Below the pieces are notes generated by a model. That model saw nothing but the letters and a program-made list of their open reading frames with translations. It was not told the origin of the DNA and made no database searches. The position numbers and the translations under genes are program-made. A stretch of 64,000 nt of DNA, taken from Biscogniauxia marginata. Lineage: Eukaryota; Ascomycota; Sordariomycetes; Xylariales; Xylariaceae. The stretch covers positions 124,001 to 188,000 of the forward strand of contig MU404080.1 of assembly GCA_022695795.1 (NCBI GenBank), read 5' to 3'. Positions 1 through 11,705 of the stretch are shown in pieces (position 1 is the stretch's first letter; each line of letters opens with the position of its first letter).

Positions 1-282
1 TTGGAAACAGACCGTGAAAACCCTATTATATCCTATGTAGTTGATAGTCATTACTGCCCAAACAATCTCTGTACCGATCAAAGCTCTAACCCAGCGCCCC
101 TTCTCAGCATAAATACCTATTCATAATCACGTCAATCGTAAGTATGTGTTGGCCCTCCAGAATTAAGTGTAATCAGCCAATGCAGCCTTTGGCGGGAAGA
201 AAACCTGTCCTGAATCTCCTCACATGTCCGGGTATGGATATCAGATCCATACCCCCTCAGCCAGCCCTTTTCGAGTCTAGTC

Positions 283-1527
283 TCACACCACAGCTTCCTC
301 GTCGGCGCGACTCTTGTGGTCGCTCGATGGCCGGTTCACAGGCGAATCCCTACCCGCATAGATGGAAACGTCATATAGAAACGCGCCGCATAAGCCGCCA
401 ACGACCGATGCGGCCCACGGTGCCCAGAGGAAGTAATAAGAATCATGCGTCCAGACTTTGCTGCCGTATCCCACTATCCAGAGCGCAAGTCGCGGGCCGG
501 TGTCTCGGGCACCGTTCATCGCGTACCCCGTGTTGACGCCGAGAGACGACCCGATGCCCAGAATGACAAGGAACAGGGCGAAAGGCTGGGTCCGGGCCGG
601 CGGCGACAGGTTCCCCTTGTCGGCCAGGGCGAAGATCAGCGAGATCAGCACGGCGGAGGCGAGGAACTCGGAGTAGAAGGCGGAGAGGTAGGTGAGCTGG
701 GCGGCGGGCAGGGTGAAGAACAGGCCGGCGGTCGCGTGCGGGCCCGTGACGGTGCGGACGGCGTCGCCGCCCTCGAACAGCGAGATGCTGTGGAAATAGT
801 TGGCGTAGATGACTAGGGCCGCGAACGCGGCGCCGAGGACCTGCGCGAGGATAAACCCGGGGACCTTGCGCAGCGGGAAGCCCCGGAAGACGGCGAGGAC
901 GAGCGTCACGGTCGGGTTGCAGTGCCCGCCGGACACGCCGCCGGATATCCACACCGCGGCCGCGACGCCGACGGCCCACGCGAAACGCCCCATCAGGTGA
1001 TCGCCGTACGCAGCAATGACCTTGTCAGACGCCTCGGTGCGGCCGTGGTAGTGCAGACCGACTTGGCATTCGACGCCCGCGCCGAAAAGGATGATCATGA
1101 AGGCGCCCCAAAACTCACTGCGTAGATCAATTAGACTTAAACTCAGCAGGGCCCCGTTCAGAGCAAAGGAAATATAAAAAGTGAAAAAATCGGTTACGCT
1201 CGCAAATGGAATTTGGAGTGGGCAGGGGACTTACGCGATCTCCTGCTTGCAGACATGTCTGAGGCTGGCCAAAAGATTCGGCTTTCCGCCCGATTGGCGA
1301 GCCCACCGCGTCTCGTGCAGCTCCGTCTCGTGGTCGGGCGATATGGCCACGGCCGGAAGCTGGGGCTCCACCTCCTCGGGGTCCGGGTGCACGACCTGGA
1401 GGGATTGGCGTCGCAACCGCGAGGGGAGGATATCACCACTCCGCCATGAGGTGCCCGACGTGGACCGGTTCGAGGCCCGCCCCTGGCCGGGAAGCAGCGG
1501 GCTGGTCTCGCTGAGTTCGTGAGACAT
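283..1527 (-). CDS. Aquaglyceroporin (MIP family channel) with altered NPA boxes
   Basis: Two exons, 1527-1235 and 1117-283, joined across a GTAAGT...CAG intron; the frame closes to 375 residues. The junction reads AEFWGAF followed by MIILFGAG, the usual start of the first helix in the MIP family. Exon 1 (about 97 residues) is a hydrophilic cytoplasmic N-terminus, as in long fungal aquaglyceroporins. The channel domain shows the segments SGGHCNPT and FRGFPLRKVPGFILAQ and, near the end, GYAMNGARDTGPR. The Asp after the second box (ARDTGPR) is the glycerol-channel signature. Both pore boxes are non-canonical: NPT at about residues 165-167 and NGA at 299-301 instead of NPA. Expected role is plasma-membrane passage of glycerol or other small polyols. 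The family call is secure; the substrate is inferred. Confidence 0.92.
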
Positions 1528-2511
1528 TATTGTATCTATGTCTGCCGAGAGAGCCGTGCTTATACCGTCGTAGGGTCACGAAGGGAATGGCTTGACCAAT
1601 AAGGGTTCCTCTGAAGTGAAAGGAACATGGGGAAGAAAGATGATGAAAGGAGGGAGCAATTTCCACCAAGATATTTATTTACCTTTTATCTCTGGCTATC
1701 GCGATTGATCGTCGTCGCCATAGTGGGGGTTAGGGGGGTAAGGGGGGGCTGGTCCACCATTTATGGGCCATCTCCTCTGCGATCTACGCCCCCCTTTACT
1801 GACAAGTCAGCCAACGATAAAAGAGTCCGATTCAGTACTTCATACTCTACCTTGTCCACGAGTTGACGATATTCAAGCTAGAGTGTCTATCACCTTGATA
1901 AAGTAGTTTAATCTGACCCCTCCTTATGGGGCTTTTTGAGCCGGCTTACACGTACGCAGCATGTAATTCCTAGCCGATAGGTTAGCATCGGTATCCCAGC
2001 ACTGGTCAGATCAGTATGCTCTCTCCCATGAAAACGAAAGACGCAGCCCGGCGATGGCGCCCGTACAGTCAGTTAGTCACCTCTTATCTCTTATTAATCT
2101 GAAACATATGGCATCATTTCTCTACTTTTAAATCACAAAGGGGGCCATCAAACAATAACAATTAATTATGAGTAATGCGCACTAACATGGAATCAATATC
2201 ATTCATATATGGGCCATGTCCATCTCCTAGGCAATAAAACTCAGACTCAGGTGTCTCGCAAGTTCTTGAAATAGTCGAAGGCGAGAAAGGATAGCAAAAG
2301 TACCTAAATGGGGTTCAAATTGCGATTGAAACCAGACTCGGTGTTCGACAGGAGAACTTGGCGGAGTAGAAAAGCTGGTTTTAACAGTTAAATGCAAGAG
2401 AAAATATATTAACTTTCTCAGACATAACGTCTATATCCAAATGGCCGTTCGAGCACCCCGAACCGTCATCGCTGAGCCAAGACAACCAGGACACGGAACA
2501 CGACAGACCCG
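1528..2511. other. Intergenic, aquaporin promoter side; G-rich tract
   Basis: No supportable coding sequence. It lies between the start of the aquaporin gene and the 3' end of the glucanase gene, both on the minus strand. The only distinctive structure is a run of three long G tracts at 1725-1748, about 200 bp upstream of the aquaporin start codon. Confidence 0.6.
1725..1748 (+). promoter_or_regulatory. Potential G-quadruplex tract upstream of aquaporin
   Basis: Three G runs of 5, 6 and 7 bases separated by TTA and TAA lie on the plus strand, roughly 200 bp before the minus-strand aquaporin start. The longer runs can be split to give four G-triplets with short loops. A regulatory role is inference. 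Confidence 0.35.
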
Positions 2512-3890
2512 TCACAAACACTGTGAATAATAATCGTTTTGGAACTGGCAAGTAGTTCCGGCAGCACACAACGTGCACCCGGTCCATGTCTTGCCTGCAC
2601 ATTGCCCATACCTCACAGAGGCGCACCCCTGACCGCCCCCTGGATTCTGTCCACCTGTAGTTGAAAAGAGGAGGCTTCAATTTAGCAGCCGCGCAACAAT
2701 CATGTAATGGGGTTGGAGAAAGTCAAATAATTGAGTGGAAATATAGTGTTATGGGGCAACATACCTCCTGGCTGCGAGATCAAGACGGGCGTTCCGAGCT
2801 TGGAAGTCTGGTCAATACTGCAGACGTTAGCGCACGAAGCCGCCGACCCCAGATTCTGGCCCGGGTTTCCGGGGAGCCCGGGGAAAGAGGGAGGCGTCGC
2901 CGTCGCGTCGGTGTTGTTATACACGAAGTCGATCCACTGGATCTGCATCTCGGCCGTCGAGTTGACCGACATGTTGCCGCTCCAGCTGCCGCCGTCGCTC
3001 CACGCGTTGAACATAACGCGGCTCGGGTCCCTCGGCGCCTGGAACTGGATCGAGGACACGAGCTGCCCGTCCACGAACCAGTTGCTCGACCCCGGGGTCC
3101 AGTCCATGCGGTGGTATTGCCAGTCGCTCCAGTCGACGCGGTCGGGCAGGCTGATGTTGCGCGTGGCCTGCGGGACGTCGCCGTCGGCGTTCCAGGACGG
3201 CTGGTTCGTGTACTGGATCGAGTATGGCGGGTCGCTCATCCTGATCTCGAGATCCGCCTCCTGCACTAGAGCTAGCTCTGGCGCTTCGCGGAACGTGAAC
3301 ATGGCGGTGATAGCCCCTGGCTCACCTCGAGTCCGAGCATACATGCGTATCGACAGGAACTGATAGCCCAGAGAAATCGACTCGATCTCGGCGGTGGACT
3401 GGAAGGTTTCATGCCGTACTGTCCGCATAACTAGATATGTGTTTGACTCTGGCATTCGGTCATCGTTGTGCTGGATATATATGTTGTTTGCTGAATTGAC
3501 CATGAGGATGGTTGCGTCGCTGCCGGTGACGTCTGAGTCGCCGCCCATGAGCGCGCTGTTGTTCCATGTTTGGATCGACCATGTGCTCGTCCAATATGGA
3601 TTCTGGAAGAAAGAGCTTGTAACTGGGGCGTCGGCGCTGCCTTGTGCGCTGTCCACAGGCACTGGCACGTAGGCATACTGAGTCAGATCCCTGAAGTCGA
3701 AAAACTTGTGATGGGAGAAGAAATGAGATGTCGTCGTATTGGTGCGGTAACAATTACATCTTGCATCCGTGACAAGGGGAAAGTTCTGTGCCAACGCCGG
3801 GATCAACGCAAGAGTCACCGCTGCCACTTGAACTCCAAAACGGCGGCAAACTGTAACGAACGCAATCATGGCTGGTATGGATTTCCTCAT
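2512..3890 (-). CDS. Secreted GH16-type glucanase with C-terminal CBM1
   Basis: Two exons: 3890-2765 and 2654-2512, with a GTATGT donor and CTACAG acceptor; the frame closes to 422 residues. I start at MRKSIPAM because it gives a secretion signal ending near ALAQNF; an in-frame Met 11 codons upstream (3923) would give 433 residues with a poorer signal. The catalytic domain carries the GH16 nucleophile/acid-base motif ExDxE as EADLE at about residues 211-215, followed by WFVDGQLV and [14 protein letters not shown], typical of fungal GH16 beta-glucan hydrolases or transglycosylases. Exon 2 encodes a short Gly/Gln linker and a complete family 1 cellulose-binding module: spaced cysteines, YGQC, TWTGCT and the terminal YYSQCL. 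Likely extracellular, acting on beta-1,3/1,4-glucan while bound to cellulose or wall polymer. Confidence 0.9.
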
Positions 3891-5502
3891 AAAATCTCCA
3901 CGTACACAATCCAGACTATACAATCCCTCCCCAACACTGTATTTTTCCGCCCTCCCCTAGAGAAAACTGTCTTTTCTGCAGAATTCTGATCTGAATATTA
4001 TAGAAGTCTCTACGTTAGCTCATAGCTTTTTTTAAAAGTCCTGAAGGGTGGAGAGGAGATGTCTAAGTGCCCAGTCCGAGGCGGCCGCGTGGAAGATATC
4101 AATAAAACCACCAAGGCACCATAGTCCCTATGAATGGCAACCTGGTAGCGGAGAAGCAGCTAGAGGTATCATCTCCCGGCATCCTAAATTATGCCGAAGC
4201 GCTCCTCAGTCGGACGGGCTCTCCTTGGCCTCCATCGTTCGACACCAGGCCTGGGATAATACACATACCACGACGCAATCCATAACATGTAGCCATAACA
4301 TGTAGCTTGGCCAGTCTAGGCCACTCGGCTATATGTTCGTGGAATGCATATATTCGTGAAATAGGAATAAGCGATGTAACCTAGGTGAGAATCAAGCTTT
4401 TCCTGCAGAGGATTTTCGCGGGGCGCAAGCCGGATCCGGATCGTCGTGAGGACCGTAGGGCCGGATAAACACAAATTATTAGTCAAGGTTTCTTGGTTAC
4501 AGAAGCATCCATATTGGAAGGATTACCGGCACATCTCCCTTGTCTTTCGGGAAAATACACACAAAAATAGACGTGCAAATACACATGCCCCTTTTATCTA
4601 GCGTGACGTTGCTGCTGTGCCGAGGCGCCTCATAAGTCGAAGTCTGGGGTTGATTGGACAATGCTATAGAGCAGTTGATGGCGTGTACTGAGCAGATACG
4701 AATATAATAAATAAATCTGTTTGTTCTCGTTGCTGTCTAATTGGTATTGAAAATTTAGATCTTCGGATGTGGTCAGCAATTTCTTCGTGTCAGGGCGTTG
4801 GCAAGGAGAAGTTCTCGAGTAATAACAGCCGACTTGTATGTTTCATATAGGTATGTATTCATGTAACCAAGATTCTAGTAGTCGTACTCTTCCGCCAAGT
4901 ACCTTAGCCATTCAAGGATACCTAATAGACTACACCCGAAATTGAAACGGTCCATTCTTGTATTACCCTTTCCCGGTTTATACCAATTCTTGATATAGAC
5001 ACGGAGATGCGCGGCACGTACTGCAGTTGCCAACTGTAATTTTTTCCTAACGGTATCGTTAATTAATACTATTCGATGCCTACCTAGGATAAAAAGCGCT
5101 ACGCGCAGAGGGCATGAAAACAGGACTCCCACATATAATTATAGCGCTCTTTCTCCTCCTGCCCCTTTCCGTCTCATGATACTATTTCCTTAGAAGGGCA
5201 TTTCAGAGCCTGGGCCCAGGACAAATCACCGCCCGTGGCGATAATGATACTTGTGCACTACTTTTAAAGTTATCTACATCTATCACAGGGGTTCAATTTG
5301 CCGGGCGGTGTCAGGCATAGCTAAGGCACCTTTACGAAAACTTGATCTTTGTATAGGTAGATGCTGTATCACACTATGCCTGTAGTGTTTTCCTATGCTC
5401 TTTTTAATTGCGGGCAACGTAAATAGACATTTGGTGGCTAGCCAGCAGTTGCTAGATGGTATGTAAGAGCCCAGATAACTATGTAGGTACCTAGCATAGC
5501 CA

Positions 5503-5982
5503 CGATCTGACGAAACGCCTATTTGCACCCTGTTCCTCACACACTAGCCATATATGGTGTGTGGTCCACACACCTATCCATATACCTAACCCACTATACA
5601 ACTGCAGGCCATTTGCAGGTCACTTTATAGCTTCAAATGTTTTCCAAAACCAAAGCCAAAATTATCGTGGCGAACGAGAACAGCGCCGCCGCCGCCGCCG
5701 CTGCTTTAACTAATCGTGAATTCGAATTCGACTTTTTTTTTTGAAGGCCTAAGGACGCCTCGAGAGGCACTACCTAACCTAGGGGTAGCTACGGGAGGCT
5801 TTTGGTCACTATTAGTAGTTATAACAGTTGCAGTTGTGGTTGCAACTAAGGTGACTATCGCGAATAAAAAAGTAACTTCAATTAAGGTGTGCTATGTACC
5901 GAAAAATGGGTATTGCAGTTGTCTATCCCAAAAATGGCTAGTATGTGAGGAACAGGGTGCAAATAGGCGTTTCGCGATCTGA
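5503..5982. mobile_element. MITE-like DNA transposon with 8-bp target duplication
   Basis: Inverted repeats begin CGAAACGCCTATTTGCACCC at 5511 and, reversed, at 5974. They match over about 41 positions with one mismatch (5511-5551 against 5974-5934). The 464-bp element is flanked on both sides by the same 8 bases, CGATCTGA (5503-5510 and 5975-5982), a target-site duplication of hAT-like length. The interior has a GCC trinucleotide run near 5685 and no transposase. The ends do not start with the usual hAT CAGG-type bases, so the superfamily is uncertain. Near-perfect ends and an intact duplication suggest recent insertion. Confidence 0.82.
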
Positions 5983-6401
5983 ACCTTAACAGCTAGAGAA
6001 CTACCTAGGTATGTACCTGGACAGCCGGGTGCCTCGTCATGATTGCAGCCTGCTGGACATATCGATATCAAGAAACCTTTCCCATCATATCTTCAAAGCC
6101 AAACCTTTATACACAGCTGTTGTGTACCTAGCTGAGGTGTGTACCTAGCTGAGGTACATATGATAGTTCAATTATGTTACGAGACGGGAGTCGACAGCGT
6201 GCAGAACTTGAAGCACTGTATTCAAATATACCTCGCGGCCACGGCTGAGATAAGTATTTCACGATAAGTAATGAGTGCGATGGTACATATGAGTCTCCCC
6301 TGAAATCGGTACCACGAAACGTTTAGAGAGACCCACTTAACGGCTGCAACAATTGCGTGCCCCTCGTACTCAAGGGCCCAATGTTCGCTGCCGATACCTG
6401 C

Positions 6402-6698
6402 CCAGGCTTGGCGGTTACCAAAATCGTTGAGCCACAACACCTAAACCCCCTTGTATGTCACCGAATAAGCTAAAAATACAATGATTTTACTTTTTATTTT
6501 TATAGTAACCTATGAAAAATAAATATATTAAAAATGATATATTGATTAATTAATAATTCAATATAAACCTTATATTTTTTTAATATTTATCTTTTTAATC
6601 GTCTATTATAATATAAAGGTAGAAATATACCGGTAAAATAAAGCCAGCTTGTGGCTCATATGTAGTGGCTCAACGATTTTGGTAACCGCCAAGCCAGG
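6402..6698. mobile_element. Second MITE-like element with AT-rich core
   Basis: Inverted repeats begin CTTGGCGGTTACCAAAATCG at 6407 and, reversed, at 6693, identical over about 29 bases and continuing with a few mismatches. The element is about 287 bp. The core from roughly 6470 to 6640 is strongly AT-rich. A 5-base direct repeat CCAGG flanks it (6402-6406 and 6694-6698), but its status as a target duplication is weaker than for the first element because of the partly symmetric ends. No coding capacity. It lies about 360 bp upstream of the GTPase start. The terminal sequences are unrelated to the element at 5511. Confidence 0.72.
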
Positions 6699-7052
6699 TT
6701 AGCTCCGGCAGTGGGAAATGCAGCTTGGAGATCTGACGTAGCGAACAAACGCGTCTTCGAGAAAATTCCCCGCGCGTGTGCCGATCCCGTCGTCTCATTC
6801 ATCAGGCAGCCGTGAAGCTCCAATTACCCCTCGAGCAAACAACCCAAACTACCTAATGTAATCAGAGCCTACCTACCTAAACAAATCAACCGTCACTTGC
6901 CACTTTTACCTCTCACATCTCACATCTCACCTTCCACCTGCACCTCTCAGCACTTTCAGGTAATCCTACTTCACTAGCCCTTGTCTCGGCAGGGGCGCAT
7001 CACCTTCCATTCTTCACCCTTCATTCATTGAGACATATGCCACATCTGCACC

Positions 7053-10000
7053 ATGGACCCTCACCGAGAGGTTAAGGCCGAACCCTCGGCCTCCCACAAC
7101 GTCTCTATTAAGATCGAACCTGGGAGTGAATCAGTGCCTCGCGCACCAAATGCTTCCCGATCCCCGGCATCTGCTTCTGCTCCGGGCATCAAGCCCGATC
7201 CTGAGGCGCAGTCGGACTCAATTAACGGAGCAGATGAGCAAACCCACGAGACGGATTACCTCGAGCGACTAGTCACCCATGATGTGCCTGAAGTCCTCGA
7301 AGCCGGCGTCTCTGTTGGTGTTCGTCTGCTTGATCAATTGAAGGATGCTCTGAAGTCCGTCCAAAGCCCTGACGCCAAAAGCTGGCTCGCTTCCATCCAA
7401 GAGATACAAGAGCGCACCAAGCCTACACGCACTGTTGTTGGCGTCGTCGGCAACACGGGTGCTGGCAAGAGCTCAGTCATCAACGCCCTCCTTGATGAAG
7501 AAAGGTAATACTATCACCCTGTGAAGCCTCCCTTCCTAGTATAATACAATTGCTTAGGAGATGAGTCATGCCTGTAGAGAGCACGCAACAGGGATATGTA
7601 GATAGATGAATTAGAGAGGCCGCCGGCTACGAGATTGATTAATTGTGTTGTATGCTTCAGAGCGAACTAACTTATTTTCAGACTACTTCCTACCAACTGT
7701 CTTCGAGCTTGTACTGCCTCTCCCACTGAGATATCCTACAACTACTCCGAGGACCCGAGCGAGCTGTATCGAGCTGAGATCGAGTTCATCAGCAATGAGG
7801 ATTGGATTCGCGAGCTCGAAGTTCTATTCAGCGACCTTCTTGACGGCAATGGCGAGGTATCACGAGAGTGCACTAACAGTGATAGCGATGCAGGCGTTGC
7901 GTACGCCAAACTCAAGGCTGTTTATCCGGCAAAGACGAGAGAGATGCTGGCTCGAGCAACTCCGAAGAATCTTGCCAAGGAGCCCTATGTGCGTGGTGTC
8001 CTAGGTAGCGTCAAGACGCTCAAGGACGAATCAGCACAAGATCTCTATCGCCGTTTGCAACACTATGTCGACAGCAAGGAAAAGTCAACCGGTTCCGATC
8101 ACAAGAAACGGGATGTTCCTATAGAGTATTGGCCGCTCATCAAGGTGGTCCGAATCTATACGAAGGCGGATGCTCTGTCTACCGGCGCCGTTCTTGTTGA
8201 TCTGCCCGGTGTCCAAGACTCGAATGCTGCACGAGCTGCCGTCGCGGCTAACTATATGAAATTGTGTACCGGCTTGTGGATTGTCGCCCCCATTACTCGT
8301 GCAGTCGACGACAAGACTGCTAAGTCTCTACTTGGCGACTCGTTCAAGCGTCAACTGAAGTATGACGGCACTTACTCTGCTGTCAGCTTCATCTGTTCCA
8401 AGACTGATGACATCTCCATCACGGAAGCAGCTGATAGTCTTGGTATTGAGGAGGAAATCTCTGAATCTTGGGATAGGGCTGAGGATCTGAGAAAAGCCAA
8501 GAAGTCGCACCAGGACGAGATAGTTAAGCTGAAGAAAGAGAAGGCCGCACTCGGCGAGAGACTTGATGAATGTGAAGCTAAGTATGACGTATGGGAGGAA
8601 CTACAAGGCCAAATCTCCGATGGCAAGATCGTCTACGCGCCATCGGACAATTCCAAGAAACGTAAGCGACCTGCAAAATCATCTAGAAGTCGCAGAAATC
8701 GGGTGTCGTTTGATTCAGATGACGATGACTATGACGATGTCGCTTCAGACTCTGGCGCGTGTGATAAGGAAAACTCGCAGCCGGAAGAGGACCGCAGACC
8801 TCTCAACGATAAGAAGATTGAAGAGACGCTGGCCTCGATCAAAGCGCAACGCAAGCAGATTCGTGGGGATAGGCGAGCTATAGATTCACAGATCGCCGAC
8901 ATCTGCAAAGAAATCTCTAATGTCCAGTCCGAGCGAGATGCGATTCTCTCAGAACTAAAAGCTATGTGCATCAAGGGGCGAAACGACTACTCCTGTGGGG
9001 CGATCAAGCAAGATTTTGCAGCGGGCATCAAAGAGTGAGCTTCCTCCTCCATTACCACGTCATTTCACCCGTTCCATTTTCATGGGTCCCCGTCACTCCT
9101 CCCCAGACTCCTTCTACATCATACAGAATATCTTCCAAGCTACCTTCGGCCTATCTATTGTTCTGTTACTAATTCAACACGCAGGCTCGACCAAGAAAAC
9201 GCGATCGAAGAGGACGACACTACATTCGATCCCGACCAAGATATTCGTGACTATGACGCAGTCGCCCGTAGTCTTCCGGTGTTTTGTGTTAGTAGTCGCG
9301 CCTATCAAAAGCTGAGTGAACGACTTAAAAAAGATGACTTCCGAAGTGATGGCTTTTTATCTCTCGAGGATACCGAAATCCCTCGGCTCCAGGAACACGC
9401 CAAGAAGTTGACAGAAGCTGGACGAGCCAGCCATTGCCGCCGCCTCTTGAACGACTTGACCCAGCTTGTTAATTCGATGAAACTTTGGGCCGCGAATGAC
9501 GGAACACAGACTCCTCTGACTGACGTTGAGAAGCGACGAGAAGAACTTCACTTGCGCAAGCTCCTAGATGAGCTAGAGAAGGTATGCTCTCATTGAACAC
9601 AAATGCCTCTTGACTGGGAAAGGACCACAGGAGAACCTGTAATATCGGCTAGCATAGTCTGTTTGGTGGCAAAATCACACCATATTACTGTACTTTCCTT
9701 TTTTATGAAGATTCCTGCACCATAGCGCATCCTGCTAGTCCACAATTATTAACGTTAGTTGTATAGGGTTTCGAGACTTCAGTAAAGTGGGCAATAGCTT
9801 TGATCGAGCAATCGCTAAACGATCACATCTACGAGACGTTTAATTCCTTGATCCCCTTCGCAGTTGACGCGGCTCTCGACACAGCCAGCGGATGGGGAGC
9901 CCACCGATATATGGGCGGTTTGTTCTGGGCAACTTACAGGGCAACCGTCCGTCGCAATGGTGTCTACAGCGGCGCCTCTGGCCCGCGAGACTTCAATCAA

Positions 10001-11003
10001 GAACTCTTTGAGCCGATCTCTTGTAACTTAGCAAATGAATGGGAACGGGCCTTCCAACGTCGTCTTCCGTCGATCCTCACCAACTTTGCCAAAGAAACAA
10101 ATGCTAGCTTACTCAAATTCAAACAGGCTGCAGAGACTCGTGCGGAACAGCGCCTTACGAATCCTGCTGGGCTCCTGACCTTGTCGAACCAGATCTTGGC
10201 CCATATGCGAACTCTAGAAGAGTTGCCAACAACTCTGCGCACTGGTATCACTGATCTTCAGCGAGAGGCTAGTCGACAGTTTACACCAGTTATCTGCAAC
10301 GCGATGATGCATGCGTACGAGGTTTGCACAAACGAAAGTGGAGCAGGATCATACGCGCGTATGAAATTGGCCATGGAAGAACACGTCGAAGAAGTCCGAC
10401 ATACTATGTTCCTTGACGCTACGGATACGGTCAAGATGCAGCTACAGGCCATGTGCCGTGCTGTGAGGAAGGATATGTCGGAAACGACAGAAAACATATA
10501 TGACGCCGTCTTTCGCGACTACATGAGCGTTCTAGGTAAGCGGGTATCAAGATCATAGAAATGTCTTGACTACTAACATTTTTCCAGTGGGAACTACAGT
10601 GGACCGCCGAGCAAAGGTACCCCGACAAAAATTAGACCTGCGAAAACGCGTCAAAGAGGTTTTGCTGCGTGGGGACTTGATGTTTGCTCCCATCCTAGGC
10701 GAATCTGAAGTCAGAGGTCCAGAGGATATGGATGGCAGCACCTCAACATCTCAAGTACAAGACGACCGGAAGATGAAAGCCATGCCAGCAGCCGGTTCCT
10801 CAACCGGATCAGAACCTAATCATGACGACTTACTAGGAGACGAGGATATACCTGTCAAGGCGGAAACCAGAGAGGAAGCGGACGAGGTGATACAAAGATT
10901 CATCAGAGAACAGAGCACACAACAGGAGGATGATGAGGCACATTCGAATTCGGATTTTTGGGAGGATCAATTCCCGGATATAATGGATATTCTCAAGGAG
11001 TAG
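7053..11003 (+). CDS. Nuclear GTPase, SLIP-GC/dynamin-like
   Basis: Five exons: 7053-7504, 7682-9034, 9185-9581, 9767-10535 and 10588-11003; all junctions keep frame and give 1128 residues. The P-loop GNTGAGKSS is at 133-141, split from the switch segment (LLPTNCLRAC) by intron 1. G3 is DLPGVQD at about 324-330 and G4 is CSKTDD at about 389-394. A long charged coiled-coil region follows, with a basic nuclear-localisation cluster (KKRKRP, from about 476) and an acidic stretch. The segment PVFCVSSRAYQKLS in exon 3 is characteristic of the SLIP-GC-like family. The N-terminus has three spaced SUMO-acceptor-like motifs (VKAE, IKIE, IKPD) and the acidic C-terminus another VKAE. Predicted large nuclear GTPase; biological role unknown in fungi. 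Confidence 0.88.
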
Positions 11004-11705
11004 ATGACTGCCCAGTACTAATCGTGATCATGTGCTCATCAGGTGCGTCCGGTATGATCATTGACGGTTAGTCTTCGGTAGCTGTAAGTGAGTTCCTTTT
11101 CAATTGCTTTTCAAAATACTATGGTCATCACAGTGAGAGGGGGGTCTCAACGAATGCACGGGGTTCTCTGGTCCTCTTCTATTCGTAGAACTGCGGATCA
11201 TCTCGCATAGAATAGGGGCGACCCGATGGATGACCGTCGCGAGCAACGAGTGTAAGAATAAAGAACGATTCTCAATGTAGCTATAATATGTATAATTGCA
11301 GCGATTGTTTTCCGTATTCTATACAAAGAGTGAGTGAGTGAGTGAGTGAGTACCTAAATATTTTCTAAGCCGTTTGCCGGCGACTATCCCCTACGCCTAT
11401 ACCGCCGCTAACTCCTATTTCCACGATACTTAACAGCACATATAATTCTAGTCAAACAATGATGTTATTCCATCGAGTGCCGTGTTTACTGTTCCATCTA
11501 TTTCTGACAGCCTGTGAAGCTCCTCGGGACGGACAGCTCAGGCACGTGCTTGACGCATACCGTGCGACGAGAGCGAAGATACGGTATCAGACCGTTTGGC
11601 TGAGTTCCTCACAGGCCTCATCTCAACCGCCTTGCCCTCCCCTATGCCGCTGGTGATTTTGCCCAGGCGGTCCACCATACAAGGGGTCGGGGGCATAAGG
11701 GCCGA
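11004..11705. other. Convergent intergenic region with GTGA microsatellite
   Basis: No gene seen between the converging GTPase and cytochrome b561 genes. A simple (GTGA)n run of about five units lies at 11328-11352. Confidence 0.6.

Larger units (their letters stand above)
3891..7052. other. Gene-poor region with two MITE-like elements
   Basis: About 3.2 kb with no convincing gene; open frames here are short and lack family features. The stretch is rich in TACCTAGGTA-type words. It contains two inverted-repeat elements listed separately (5511-5974 and 6407-6693). The last 350 bp before the GTPase start are pyrimidine-rich on the plus strand and probably hold that gene's promoter and leader. 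Confidence 0.6.

Noticed and set aside
144..536. 130-codon plus-strand frame over the aquaporin 3' end
   Set aside because: Overlaps the well-supported minus-strand channel and has no domain.
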